A stretch of DNA of 40,546 nt from the IMG/VR virus record IMGVR_UViG_3300045282_000157, positions 1 to 40,546 of that record. One strand, written 5' to 3'. This document shows positions 31,634 to 38,876 of the stretch, one piece after another. The position numbers and the translations under genes are program-made. The notes under the pieces were generated by a model. The model searched no databases. It had not been told where the DNA came from and saw only the letters and a list, made by a program, of their open reading frames with translations. The first letter of the stretch is position 1; every line of letters begins with the position of its first letter. Source of the DNA: a virus.

Positions 31634-32061
31634 TGCCCTACGCGCAATACACCGAGGTCCCGGTGTCGAAAACACGCGCCGAGATCGAGCGGCTTCTCGA
31701 AACCGCCAAGGCAAAGCAGTACGGCACCGCCGTCGACTACGACTCGCTGACCGCGCGCGTGCAGTTTCGCCTTCACGATCGGATTGTGCGCTTCACCGTG
31801 TCGCTGCCAGACCGACACAAGCTCGGGGAGACACGGTTCGCGCGGGCAGAGCGCCAGCGATGGCGGGCGTTGCTGCTGGTGCTGAAGGCGAAGATCGAAT
31901 CGATTCAATCGGGGATCGAAACGTTTGACCAGGCGTTCCTCGCGCAAATCGTGATGCCGAATGACGCCACGGTGAGCGATCTGCTGGCGCCGCAGATCGC
32001 CGCGGCCTATCAGACGGGACGGATGCCGAGGGCCCTCATGCCGGCGCCGGAGGACGAATGA
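31633..32061 (+). CDS. Conserved early phage protein, unknown function
   Basis: A 142-residue protein. VPVSKTRAEIERLLETAKAK, then FRLHDRIVRFTVSLPD, RQRWRALLLVLKAKIESI, GIETFDQAFLAQIVMP and TVSDLLAPQI make a well-recognised but unassigned phage family, mixed alpha/beta. It is regularly found among early DNA-metabolism genes. Coupled on both sides (TGATG before, ATGA after). Confidence 0.75.
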   Translation: MPYAQYTEVPVSKTRAEIERLLETAKAKQYGTAVDYDSLTARVQFRLHDRIVRFTVSLPDRHKLGETRFARAERQRWRALLLVLKAKIESIQSGIETFDQAFLAQIVMPNDATVSDLLAPQIAAAYQTGRMPRALMPAPEDE

Positions 32062-32456
32062 ACGCCGCGGCGACCGGCGCCTACTACAAACGCCGCACGA
32101 AGAAATGGCTCGAGAGTCGCGGGTTCGCGGTCGCGTACATGGAACGCATCCAATGGATTCCCGGCAAAGGCGGACGGCCGATGATTCCCGTGAAGCACGA
32201 CCAGTTCGGCGCCGATCTGCTCGCGATGAACCTGAGCACCATAGCGCTCGTGCAGGTGAAGTTTCAGCGGACAGCGGACAGCACCGCGAAGGCGCGTCGC
32301 GCGTTCGACAAGTGGCCGATTCCGCGGTTCGTGCAAACGTGGATCGTGGTGTGGGCGCCGCGGCAACGTGAACCCGAGGTGCAATCCTACGTGTACAGCC
32401 GACGCATTGCCGGGATGCTCGCGCACGCGGCCAGCAAACGAGGGCTCGATGCCTGA
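32058..32456 (+). CDS. Putative PD-(D/E)XK-type nuclease
   Basis: A 132-residue protein. YYKRRTKKWLESRGFAVAYM resembles the first helix of VRR-NUC or Holliday-junction-resolvase-like folds. DQFGADLLAMN then IALVQVKF gives an Asp and a QxK pair where many members have (D/E)xK. The size suits a resolvase-like or recombination endonuclease. Activity is inferred from this pattern only. Confidence 0.62.
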   Translation: MNAAATGAYYKRRTKKWLESRGFAVAYMERIQWIPGKGGRPMIPVKHDQFGADLLAMNLSTIALVQVKFQRTADSTAKARRAFDKWPIPRFVQTWIVVWAPRQREPEVQSYVYSRRIAGMLAHAASKRGLDA

Positions 32457-32952
32457 CAGCTACCGGGACGGGATCGGGCAATGGCGTTGCCTCACGTGTA
32501 TGAGACTTCAACCGTGCGACTGCGCCTACCACGCGCGGCGCCCTTTCGTAGCAGAGGAGCAACCGATGGCGAGACGATCGAAAGCGAAAGCCGCGGAACC
32601 GAAACCACGCCGCCGCGCCCGCCAGGGCGTGTTACCCGGCACTGAGAGCGTGCGATCGCAAAAGCTCGATGCGATTTGCGAGAGCATCGGGGACGAGCGC
32701 GAGGCCATGAACAAAGCGCGCACCGAGACGCAAGTACTGATCGCGGCGGCGCTCGACGTGATGACCAAGAAAAATCTGACCGTCTATCGTCACGACAAGA
32801 TCGAACTAGCGCGGATTCCTGGCGCCGACAAGCTGCGCGTCCGCGTGACGAAGGAGGAAGGCGACGCCGACGACACCGACAACGATGACGCCGAGGACCT
32901 CGGCGACATGACCGGCGTGCAGCTGCGCGCCGGCGTGCAAGCGGAGCACTGA
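32449..32952 (+). CDS. Zinc-finger start plus basic/helical phage protein
   Basis: 167 residues from ATG 32449 (GAGGG upstream). Residues 13-25 hold CLTCMRLQPCDC, a possible zinc knuckle. An internal ATG at 32566 has a better AGAGGAG site and would make a 128-residue protein (MARRSKAKAAEPKPRRR), so two products from one frame, or only the shorter, are possible. The shared part has a basic tail, a helix (SQKLDAICESIGDEREAMNK, in part) and an acidic DDTDNDDAED end. Function unknown. Confidence 0.6.
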   Translation: MPDSYRDGIGQWRCLTCMRLQPCDCAYHARRPFVAEEQPMARRSKAKAAEPKPRRRARQGVLPGTESVRSQKLDAICESIGDEREAMNKARTETQVLIAAALDVMTKKNLTVYRHDKIELARIPGADKLRVRVTKEEGDADDTDNDDAEDLGDMTGVQLRAGVQAEH

Positions 32953-32953
32953 C

Positions 32954-33181
32954 GTGACTGCGCTGCAATTGGCGTGCGGCCACGTGATCGACATCGACAC
33001 CGTGGTCACGGTGACGGCGGCGTGTGTCGCGTGCGAGTGGGGCGCCACGATGACGGGGCCCGCCGGTGAGGTCGCGGTGTTCCTGCGCGCCCGAGCCATT
33101 GAACACATCGCCGATATGCATTCGGAGTCGCTGCCGCCGGATGCCGACGATCTGCCGCTTCGGGATTTGGGGATTCTCTGA
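32954..33181 (+). CDS. Small Cys/His protein
   Basis: 75 residues from GTG. ACGHVIDIDTVVTVTAACVACEWG contains Cys, His and a CxxC (given in part), a probable metal site; the rest is a helix with His (RARAIEHIADMHSE). One base separates it from the previous stop. Unknown function. Confidence 0.58.
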   Translation: MTALQLACGHVIDIDTVVTVTAACVACEWGATMTGPAGEVAVFLRARAIEHIADMHSESLPPDADDLPLRDLGIL

Positions 33182-33375
33182 TGCGCCGCCAGTTCTGCGA
33201 TCGCTGCGGGGCTGACGTGACCGACAAGGTGTCGGCCGCGGTCAGCGTCGTCGATAACGCCGACGCGCAGGGAAACGGGACGGTGACGCGTACCGCGGAC
33301 CTCTGCACGCACTGTCGCCGCGCCCTCGCGACGTGGTTGCACCCGGGGACGACGCGGCCCACGAGGACGAAATGA
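33181..33375 (+). CDS. Small zinc-ribbon protein
   Basis: 64 residues; FCDRCGADVTDK and LCTHCRRAL are two CxxC pairs separated by about 35 residues, the standard ribbon layout. Starts at the last base of the preceding stop. Basic C-terminus. Function unknown. Confidence 0.65.
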   Translation: MRRQFCDRCGADVTDKVSAAVSVVDNADAQGNGTVTRTADLCTHCRRALATWLHPGTTRPTRTK

Positions 33376-33608
33376 CCGACCTGCAAGCGATCACGGCGAT
33401 GTTCGCGCGCGCCAAGATCGGCATCGTGATCGACGCCACGCGCGCCACCGATGCGAGCGCGAACGGCGAGCTGCTGCCGCAAGGCATGACGATCACCACC
33501 GCGTCGGCCGACGAGAACACGCCGCGGCACTTCGGGTACGGCGGGTTCTACGCTGAACTGTATTTCGATGATGCGGGTACGCTCGTCGGGATCGGCGCCT
33601 GGGAATGA
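33372..33608 (+). CDS. Small hypothetical protein
   Basis: 78 residues from ATG 33372 (ATGA overlap). A short helix (LQAITAMFARAKIGIVID) is followed by a strand pair ending FYAELYFDDAGTLVGIGAWE. I do not recognise it with certainty; the GGFYAEL-F-GTL pattern recalls small alpha/beta phage proteins. Coupled to its neighbours. Confidence 0.6.
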   Translation: MTDLQAITAMFARAKIGIVIDATRATDASANGELLPQGMTITTASADENTPRHFGYGGFYAELYFDDAGTLVGIGAWE

Positions 33609-33760
33609 GCGCAGGCCTGTACCTCGTCGGCTTCGTGCTGCTGGTGATCGCGTTCGCGCTCACGTTGAACGCCGCGATGAACGAGGCCCCGATGTGGACG
33701 CCCGTCGCCGTGACGATCCTCGCGGTCCTGTCGTTCGCGCTGGCCTTGCTGACGCCATGA
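33605..33760 (+). CDS. Two-helix small membrane protein
   Basis: 51 residues, with two transmembrane segments: LYLVGFVLLVIAFALTLNAA and PVAVTILAVLSFALALLTP, joined by MNEAPMWT. ATGA overlaps on both sides. It could be a holin-like or host-membrane protein but lies in the early operon, so a lysis role is doubtful. Confidence 0.65.
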   Translation: MSAGLYLVGFVLLVIAFALTLNAAMNEAPMWTPVAVTILAVLSFALALLTP

Positions 33761-34107
33761 GCCTCGCACCGCGCACACCCTGCACCGGCCCGCAATGTCG
33801 CAGCCTCGCGCGCCCGGGCGAGACACGATGCGAGCGGCATCGCAAACCGACCGCACATCAGCGGGGCTATACGTCGGAGTGGGCGGCGTACTCGCGCGCG
33901 TGGCTGGCGCGGTATCCATGGTGCGGGCAACGCGACGGCGGCGCCTTCAGTGGCGAACATTCGCACTGCGCTCGAGCGGGCAAACGCGTCCGCGCGCGCG
34001 TGGTCGATCACGTCCGCCCGATCGCGATGGGCGGCGCCAGGATGGACCCGACGAATCACGAATCGATGTGCTTCTCGTGCAACGCGCGCAAGAAGGTCGC
34101 CGGATGA
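33757..34107 (+). CDS. HNH endonuclease
   Basis: A 116-residue protein. An N-terminal zinc-type segment (CTGPQCRSLARPGETRCERH) leads to RGYTSEWAAYSRAWLARYPWC and the HNH core VVDHVRPIAMGG, NHESMCFSCNARK (residues about 82-112) with the first His, Asn and the Cys-x2-Cys of the zinc site. HNH enzymes of this size act in packaging or DNA cleavage in many siphoviruses, normally next to terminase; here it lies in the early operon about 7 kb from terminase on the circular map. Confidence 0.85.
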   Translation: MSLAPRTPCTGPQCRSLARPGETRCERHRKPTAHQRGYTSEWAAYSRAWLARYPWCGQRDGGAFSGEHSHCARAGKRVRARVVDHVRPIAMGGARMDPTNHESMCFSCNARKKVAG

Positions 34108-34520
34108 TCTGCCGACACTGCGGTGAGCCGATCGAGGTCGATGACCTGTTGCATCTGCTGCGGTGCGACGGCCGCCAGGGCGCGGTCGAGGCCGCGGAGC
34201 CGCTGCCGCTGCTCATCTCGGGCCTCACGCCGGAGACGCACGCCACGTCGGAGGCGGCGGCGATCAGCGTGATCGACTCGAAGGACACGCAACGCGAACT
34301 CGTGCGGCAGGTGATCCGCGGCGGCGGGCCGAGCGGGCACACGGACGACGAGGTGCAGGCGATCACCGGCCTCGACGGTAGCTCGGAGCGGCCGCGGCGG
34401 TGGGAGTTGTGGAGGCAGGGCCAGATCCGCGTGCTCTGCGACGCCGAGGGCCGGGCGGTGAAGCGGCTCACGCGCACGCAGCGGCGCGCGGTGGTGTGGG
34501 TGGTCGCGGAGCAGCATTAG
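34104..34520 (+). CDS. Winged-helix-like protein with N-terminal zinc motif
   Basis: A 138-residue protein. MICRHCGEPIEVDDLLHLLRC gives CxxC and a further Cys. The C-terminal half reads TDDEVQAITGLDGSSERPRRW and ELWRQGQIRVLCDAEGRAVKRL, a helix-turn-helix plus wing pattern that I recall from phage early proteins. Possibly a replication or transcription factor. Last gene of the tightly coupled early block; hairpin and new ribosome binding site follow. Confidence 0.62.
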   Translation: MICRHCGEPIEVDDLLHLLRCDGRQGAVEAAEPLPLLISGLTPETHATSEAAAISVIDSKDTQRELVRQVIRGGGPSGHTDDEVQAITGLDGSSERPRRWELWRQGQIRVLCDAEGRAVKRLTRTQRRAVVWVVAEQH

Positions 34521-34528
34521 GGAAATCA

Positions 34529-34543
34529 CCGCGATGATCGCGG
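34529..34543 (+). other. Short hairpin before the 34566 gene
   Basis: CCGCGA-TGA-TCGCGG, 6-bp stem, 9 bases after the previous stop. No T-run. It may mark the end of the coupled early block. Confidence 0.35.
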
Positions 34544-34565
34544 ACATCGGACAAGGAGACGGACC

Positions 34566-35393
34566 ATGGCACAACTCAACGTCACCTGCATCGACGAGCA
34601 TGGGCATCCGGTCAGCGGCGAACTCGTGATCCTGAACACGTTCAGCGCCGACGACTGGGCGCAACCGGGGATCGAGATCAACCCGAACCCGCGGCGGACG
34701 GGCGGCAACGGCGTGGTGAACTTCTACAGTGGCCCGCCGTTGCACAAGGCAATCATGGTCCAGGCGACCGCGCAAAACGGCACGAGTGTGCCGATGCGCT
34801 TCGACGCCATCACGGATCTCATGGTGACCGTGACGCGGATCGCATTCGCGGGCTCAACGACGCCGCCGTCGCCGGAACCCATCCCGCCCGACCCGATCCC
34901 GCCCACGAGCGGCGATGCGTTCAACCTCTCCGCGGCGATCGTGGCCTCGGGCGATTGTCCCGCGGTCGCGCACTTGCCGATCCTCTCGTCCATGTCGACC
35001 ATCTCACTGACGAACGCCGAGCAAGGGTTCGCGATGAACTTTCCAGGGCGCGACACGTGGCCCGGCGTCATCCCGCCCGGATGGGACGGCGCGATCAACC
35101 ACACGTTGTGGATTGCCGAACTGATCAACGGCACGTGGTACGTGCTCCCGATCAAGGAGGCGCTCGGCGACTACTGCACGCTCGGGCCGATCCTCAACCC
35201 CGGCCAGATTCCGCAGAACCTGTGCTACTTCGCGCAACCGCCGATGAATGGGTATCAGCCGCAGCCGTACGAGCAGATTGGATTCTTCGCGACGACGGGC
35301 GACACCCGACGCATGAACCTGCAACCGCCGACGGGCGCGGGTCGCACCAACGTGGTGCTCGTGCCGTTCGCCGCGGGCGAGTATCACTGGTGA
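34566..35393 (+). CDS. Two-domain protein of unknown function (Ig-like N-terminus)
   Basis: A 275-residue protein with a strong AAGGAGAC site. Residues 1-95 form a beta sandwich typical of Ig-like or carboxypeptidase-regulatory repeats (LNVTCIDEHGHPVSGELVIL, MVTVTRIAF). A Pro-rich linker (PPSPEPIPPDPIPPT) follows. The C-terminal 160 residues include HTLWIAELINGTWYVLPI, GQIPQNLCYFAQPP, YEQIGFFATTGDTRR and RTNVVLVPFAAGEYHW. This last domain recurs in phages from memory, role unknown. No signal peptide. It stands out among DNA-metabolism genes and could be a virion or anti-host protein. Confidence 0.65.
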   Translation: MAQLNVTCIDEHGHPVSGELVILNTFSADDWAQPGIEINPNPRRTGGNGVVNFYSGPPLHKAIMVQATAQNGTSVPMRFDAITDLMVTVTRIAFAGSTTPPSPEPIPPDPIPPTSGDAFNLSAAIVASGDCPAVAHLPILSSMSTISLTNAEQGFAMNFPGRDTWPGVIPPGWDGAINHTLWIAELINGTWYVLPIKEALGDYCTLGPILNPGQIPQNLCYFAQPPMNGYQPQPYEQIGFFATTGDTRRMNLQPPTGAGRTNVVLVPFAAGEYHW

Positions 35394-35767
35394 TGCCGCG
35401 CGCGCGCGTCTGCTCGATGCGCCACCGAGTCGCGGCTGTGTTCCTCGACAATGCGGGAATGTGCGCGTGTTTGAATGAGGCCGAGGCGGACGCATTCGCG
35501 CGCGCGGTCAACCGCTTCGACCAGCGGACCACCACACACGATCGCGCGGAATGCGAGGCCGATGCGCGCGCGGTTCCACCGCACGCCGCGCCGGATGCGG
35601 ACGAGATGCGCGACCGCCAGAAAGGACCGGAAACCCCTTTGCGAACCAAAGCCGGGGGGCCAACAAATCCCGTTGACAGCCCAATCCTGAGAAACCCTGC
35701 GGCCCTCCGTCACGATGCCGCGAATTTGGCACAGGGGGGGGCTTGGCGAAAACCCCGAAATCGTTAG
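35393..35767 (+). CDS. Small hypothetical protein with uncertain C-terminus
   Basis: 124 codons from an ATG overlapping the previous stop (TGATG). The first 70 residues look coding (RVCSMRHRVAAVFLDNAGMC, EAEADAFARAVNRF). The last 50 (about 35620 onward) look unlike protein, with runs of G and low codon bias, so the true gene may end in non-coding DNA by chance. No domain recognised. The following 36 bases hold TTAAGGAG for the ParB-like gene. Confidence 0.5.
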   Translation: MPRARVCSMRHRVAAVFLDNAGMCACLNEAEADAFARAVNRFDQRTTTHDRAECEADARAVPPHAAPDADEMRDRQKGPETPLRTKAGGPTNPVDSPILRNPAALRHDAANLAQGGAWRKPRNR

Positions 35768-35803
35768 GTAATTCGCACGAAAGCCCTTTAAGGAGTAAAC
35801 CTC

Positions 35804-36430
35804 ATGGCGAAGGCAACCCCTGCACCGGCCAAACCCCTCACCGTGAAGGATTTCCGCCTTGACGCGCACAACCGACGCAAGCGGACCGAGCGCGGCACGA
35901 AGCTCCTGCGCGAGTCGCTGGCGGAAGTGGGCGCCGCGCGGTCCATCGTCATCGATGAAAATGATCGCGTGCTCGCGGGCAACGGGACACTCGAGGCGGC
36001 CGAGGCGATCGGGCTCACCAAAGTGCAAGTCATCGAGACGGATGGCGAGACGGTGATCGCGGTGCGCCGCCGCGGGCTGACCGACGCGCAAAAGCTCGCC
36101 CTGGCGCTCTACGACAACCGCACCGCGGAGCTCGCCGAGTGGGACGCCGAGCCGCTCGGCCAGGACGCCGCGGCCGGTTTGCTGTCGCCATTCTTCAATC
36201 CGGGCGAACTGCGCGCGCTACTCAAGACCGGAACGCCCGCTGCCGATCGCGTGACGGTGAAGGAAATCGACACCGCCACCGTGCACGATAAGTTTTGGAT
36301 TGCGGTCGAGGGGCCGCTCCCGGCACAAGCCGAGGCGCTGCGGCGTTTGCGCGCCGTCATGTCTGAGATCCCTGGGCTCACCGTGGAACTCGGGACGATT
36401 CCGGCCGAAACGTGGGAGCCACCGAAGTGA
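35804..36430 (+). CDS. ParB-like (ParB/Srx-fold) nuclease-domain protein
   Basis: A 208-residue protein with TTAAGGAG upstream. Residues about 14-75 read DFRLDAHNRRKRTERGTKLL, SLAEVGAARSIVIDENDRVLAGNGTLEAAEAIGL (in part ENDRVLAGNGTLEAA), the ParB N-terminal fold that binds CTP or acts as a nuclease in phage versions. There is no centromere-binding HTH. The C-terminal part is unique. Such proteins often accompany phage DNA methyltransferases, as here two genes downstream. Nuclease activity is inference. Confidence 0.8.
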   Translation: MAKATPAPAKPLTVKDFRLDAHNRRKRTERGTKLLRESLAEVGAARSIVIDENDRVLAGNGTLEAAEAIGLTKVQVIETDGETVIAVRRRGLTDAQKLALALYDNRTAELAEWDAEPLGQDAAAGLLSPFFNPGELRALLKTGTPAADRVTVKEIDTATVHDKFWIAVEGPLPAQAEALRRLRAVMSEIPGLTVELGTIPAETWEPPK

Positions 36431-36759
36431 GAATTCAAGGCGAACGAGGGCTCACCGGGCGATTGGTGATTCGCGTCGATGGCGAGGTCCTGGCGCCCGA
36501 GCGATCACTCGCGGTCAGAAACCATTCGCCGGATGGTTTCGAGTGCGGCTATGCGGGCTCGGGCCCGGCGCAACTCGCGCTGGCGATCCTGTTGGCCGCC
36601 GGCGTAGAGGACGCGCGCGCGGAGCGGTTGCACCAGCGATTCAAGTTCGCGCACGTCCAGCACTGGCACGCGCCGTTCAACGTGACGCTCGATGTGTTCG
36701 ATTGGATCGCGCGATCGATAGGAGATAGCGATGCCCGTGACGTGGGCGCAGATCGATAA
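36427..36759 (+). CDS. DUF6166-domain protein
   Basis: 110 residues from GTG (GTGA overlap). The pattern LAVRNHSPDGFECGYAGSGP followed by AQLALAILLAAG and FKFAHVQHW is the DUF6166 signature as I recall it (HSP-GFE-GY-GSGPAQLALA). No activity is known. Sandwiched between the ParB-like and methyltransferase-like genes, overlapping the latter by 29 bases. Confidence 0.78.
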   Translation: MRIQGERGLTGRLVIRVDGEVLAPERSLAVRNHSPDGFECGYAGSGPAQLALAILLAAGVEDARAERLHQRFKFAHVQHWHAPFNVTLDVFDWIARSIGDSDARDVGADR

Positions 36760-37384
36760 CCGCTTCGAAGGACCGAAGATCGAGATCCGGCGTCGTGTCC
36801 TCGAGGACCTCACGCCCGGGGCCACGCGCGTGTTCGATGCGTTCGCCGGGACCGGCGTCATGTGGCGCCACGTCTGGCACGAGGCTGCAACGTACGTCGG
36901 CTGCGATGAACGCTGGCACGAGGATGCCCGCCTCTGTTTCGTCGCCGACAATCGTCGCGTGCTCCGCTGCGTGGACCTCGCACGGTTCACGTGTTTCGAT
37001 TTCGATGCCTACGGGTCACCGTGGGATCAAGTCACGATCATGCTTGCGCGCCGGCCGCCGCTCGCCCTTGGCGAACGCTTCGGCCTCGTCATCACTGACG
37101 GCGGATGGATTTCGTTTCGCAACACCAAGATCGCGGGCTCGCTCAAGCTGCTCTCGGGCGTGCCGGTGGTCCGCGACCTCGGGCGCACCAAGGCGCAAAT
37201 GAGCCGCACCGCGCAGAAGGCGACCGCGCAAACGCGTGTCGATCGGTTCGATGATCTGCTGACGCGCGCGTTGCTGACGACGGCGCGCCGTCTCCGCGGG
37301 CACCTCGTGCGCGAGTGGCGCGCGACCTCCAACGAAGGCGCCTATTCGCGATACATCGGTGTGGTGATCGAGGGCGGGCGATGA
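36731..37384 (+). CDS. Class I SAM-dependent methyltransferase-like protein
   Basis: A 217-residue protein. Motif I is VFDAFAGTGVMWRHVW (residues about 34-49) and an acidic motif II DERWHED follows. At about residue 92 FDFDAYGSPWDQ occupies the place of the catalytic (D/N)PPY-type motif and resembles the DPFGSP of Trm1-like RNA methyltransferases more than the NPPY of DNA adenine enzymes. Target (DNA or RNA) cannot be read. AGGAGA upstream. It ends the rightward operon only 4 bases before the end of a minus-strand gene. Confidence 0.68.
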   Translation: MPVTWAQIDNRFEGPKIEIRRRVLEDLTPGATRVFDAFAGTGVMWRHVWHEAATYVGCDERWHEDARLCFVADNRRVLRCVDLARFTCFDFDAYGSPWDQVTIMLARRPPLALGERFGLVITDGGWISFRNTKIAGSLKLLSGVPVVRDLGRTKAQMSRTAQKATAQTRVDRFDDLLTRALLTTARRLRGHLVREWRATSNEGAYSRYIGVVIEGGR

Positions 37385-37388
37385 CGGA

Positions 37389-37616
37389 CTACTCGGGCCA
37401 CGGTACTTCCTGCTCGTCAACTGGCTCGTACGAGTAAGGATGGATCGTCCACGTGGCTAACCCCTTGGCTGCGCGCTCGCGATTCGCCTCCTCGACGCAC
37501 GGCCGACACAGCGGCTCGCGCTGTCCGCGGACGACGAGGCTCGGCACGCGCACCGGATTGTACGAAAAGAATTTGCCGCAGAGGAAACACGCACTGGTCA
37601 GCGTCACGAAGGCCAA
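37389..37616 (-). CDS. Small CxxC zinc-ribbon protein
   Basis: 75 residues from a TTG start with GGGAG 8 bases upstream. ACFLCGKFFSYNPVRVPSL and PLCRPCVEEANRERAAKGLA, then IHPYSYEPVDEQE, is a family I recall as widespread in phages and unassigned. Two CxxC pairs indicate a zinc ribbon. Last gene of the minus-strand accessory block. Confidence 0.75.
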   Translation of the reverse strand: MAFVTLTSACFLCGKFFSYNPVRVPSLVVRGQREPLCRPCVEEANRERAAKGLATWTIHPYSYEPVDEQEVPWPE

Positions 37617-37670
37617 CGGTCACGCTCCCATCGAAAGGGCGGGCGCGACGAATCCCACGTCGCACTTACC

Positions 37671-37692
37671 CGGTGCGGTCCCCGCCGCACCG
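37671..37692 (-). other. Intergenic hairpin with CGGTGCG arms
   Basis: An 8-bp perfect stem (CGGTGCGG/CCGCACCG, 6-base loop) between two minus-strand genes. No T-run. The arms share seven bases with the hairpin after the capsid gene at 7201-7226. Confidence 0.5.
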
Positions 37693-37705
37693 CCCGCCTG
37701 AAAGG

Positions 37706-38446
37706 TTAGAACAATGAACCGCGCGCCATCGGGAGCACGCGCGGGATCGGATACTCCCGAATGATCTTCCCGTCGAAGGTGATCCCCATCTCGGTCCGCG
37801 GCGCCGCCGACTGTTTGAAAAAGAATTTGGTTCCAGCTGCGCGCGCCTTCGCCAAGAGTGGTCGCACCCACTCGTGATCCATCGGGCGGTAGTCGGGGCC
37901 CGACTCGCCGCCGACGATGAGCCAGTCGATGCCTTTCAAATTCAACGACGGCATCGGCCCGAGCACCGGCTCGGCGGAGATGAATCGGACCGCCGCGGGG
38001 ATCGCGCGCAACGTGTCGGCGCGATGGACGAACCGATCATTCTCGATGCTCACGCCCAACCACACGTTGGGATAACCGCGGCCCCAATCGGGCGGCAGGT
38101 GATCGCGGATACGCTCGTGCCGCTTCGTCAAGATCTGGAAGTGCAGATGCGGACACTGCGCGATGAGGGCCCACGCCTCCGCGCGCCACGGATCGGCGTC
38201 GACGTGGAACCAGTCCGACCACGAACACGTGAACACGAGCGCCCGCCGATTGGCGGCCGCGGCCTCGCGTTCCCACTTCAACGGCTTGCCCCACGTCGAC
38301 GTGCGAAGGACCTTCGTCGGGTCCTGGCCGTACCGCTCCTGCGCGGTGAACATGTAGCAGTGCGCGCAGCCCGGCGAAATTTTGTCGCAGCCGCGCCATG
38401 GGTTCCACGTGTGCTCGGTCCACGCGATGATCGTTTGATCGCTCAC
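37706..38446 (-). CDS. Gp37/Gp68 (DUF5131) family protein
   Basis: A 246-residue protein from GTG 38446 (GTGA overlap with the upstream stop, GAGGT before it). EHTWNPWRGCDKISPGCAHCYM near residue 10 (in part WNPWRGC, SPGCAHCYM) is the family signature with three Cys; further blocks are RALVFTCSWSDWFH, FQILTKRHERI, VWLGVSIEN, RFISAEPVLG and GIDWLIVGGESG. The fold resembles TIM-barrel radical-SAM enzymes and the Cys cluster may bind iron-sulfur, but the reaction is unknown. Common in phages and prophages. Confidence 0.88.
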   Translation of the reverse strand: MSDQTIIAWTEHTWNPWRGCDKISPGCAHCYMFTAQERYGQDPTKVLRTSTWGKPLKWEREAAAANRRALVFTCSWSDWFHVDADPWRAEAWALIAQCPHLHFQILTKRHERIRDHLPPDWGRGYPNVWLGVSIENDRFVHRADTLRAIPAAVRFISAEPVLGPMPSLNLKGIDWLIVGGESGPDYRPMDHEWVRPLLAKARAAGTKFFFKQSAAPRTEMGITFDGKIIREYPIPRVLPMARGSLF

Positions 38447-38829
38447 GTCGTGACCTCGCTGACTTCCGCAATCGTGCGGCCGGTGCGGCGGAGGATGCCC
38501 GCGATCGTATCGCACACGTCGGCATTCCACTCCTGGCCCGACAGGGCCGCGGCCATTGCATCGAGCGCCTCACGCTCCGGATTCGGCGGCGCCGGATGTC
38601 GCTTGCCGGCGCGCATCCACGTCCAGCCGTGTCGGCCGCACGTCTCGTCGAGGCCGCGATCGACATGGCCGCCGAGCACCGGTTGCAAACACGTCGAGCA
38701 CACGCGCCCGGGCCGACCGGCCAGCTTCGCGTTCCGCTTCCTGGCCCGCTGTTGCGCCTTCGTATTCGCACTGCCGCCCAAGCGCCCGAGCGCCTGCGCG
38801 GCTTTGTTTTTCGGATTCGGTTTTTTCAT
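38443..38829 (-). CDS. Small basic Cys protein of the accessory block
   Basis: 128 residues. A Lys/Arg-rich start (MKKPNPKNKAAQALGRLGGS, AQQRARKRNAKLAGRPGR) is followed by CSTCLQPVLGGHVDRGLDETC, a possible zinc site, and a helical tail. The GRLGGS-N-AKLAGRPG type of N-terminus is known to me from other phage proteins. An inverted repeat GGTCCG/CGGACC (38836-38857) with AGGAG in its loop lies upstream. Function unknown. Confidence 0.65.
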   Translation of the reverse strand: MKKPNPKNKAAQALGRLGGSANTKAQQRARKRNAKLAGRPGRVCSTCLQPVLGGHVDRGLDETCGRHGWTWMRAGKRHPAPPNPEREALDAMAAALSGQEWNADVCDTIAGILRRTGRTIAEVSEVTT

Positions 38830-38876
38830 GGTGTGGGTCCGCTCCTGTTATCGGACCGCTTTGAATATCGCACGGC

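Noticed and set aside
35728-35755. Sigma-54-like promoter (TTGGCAC followed by G-run and TTGGC)
   Set aside because: The GG and GC elements are not 10 bases apart and the -12 element lacks the required GC at its place.
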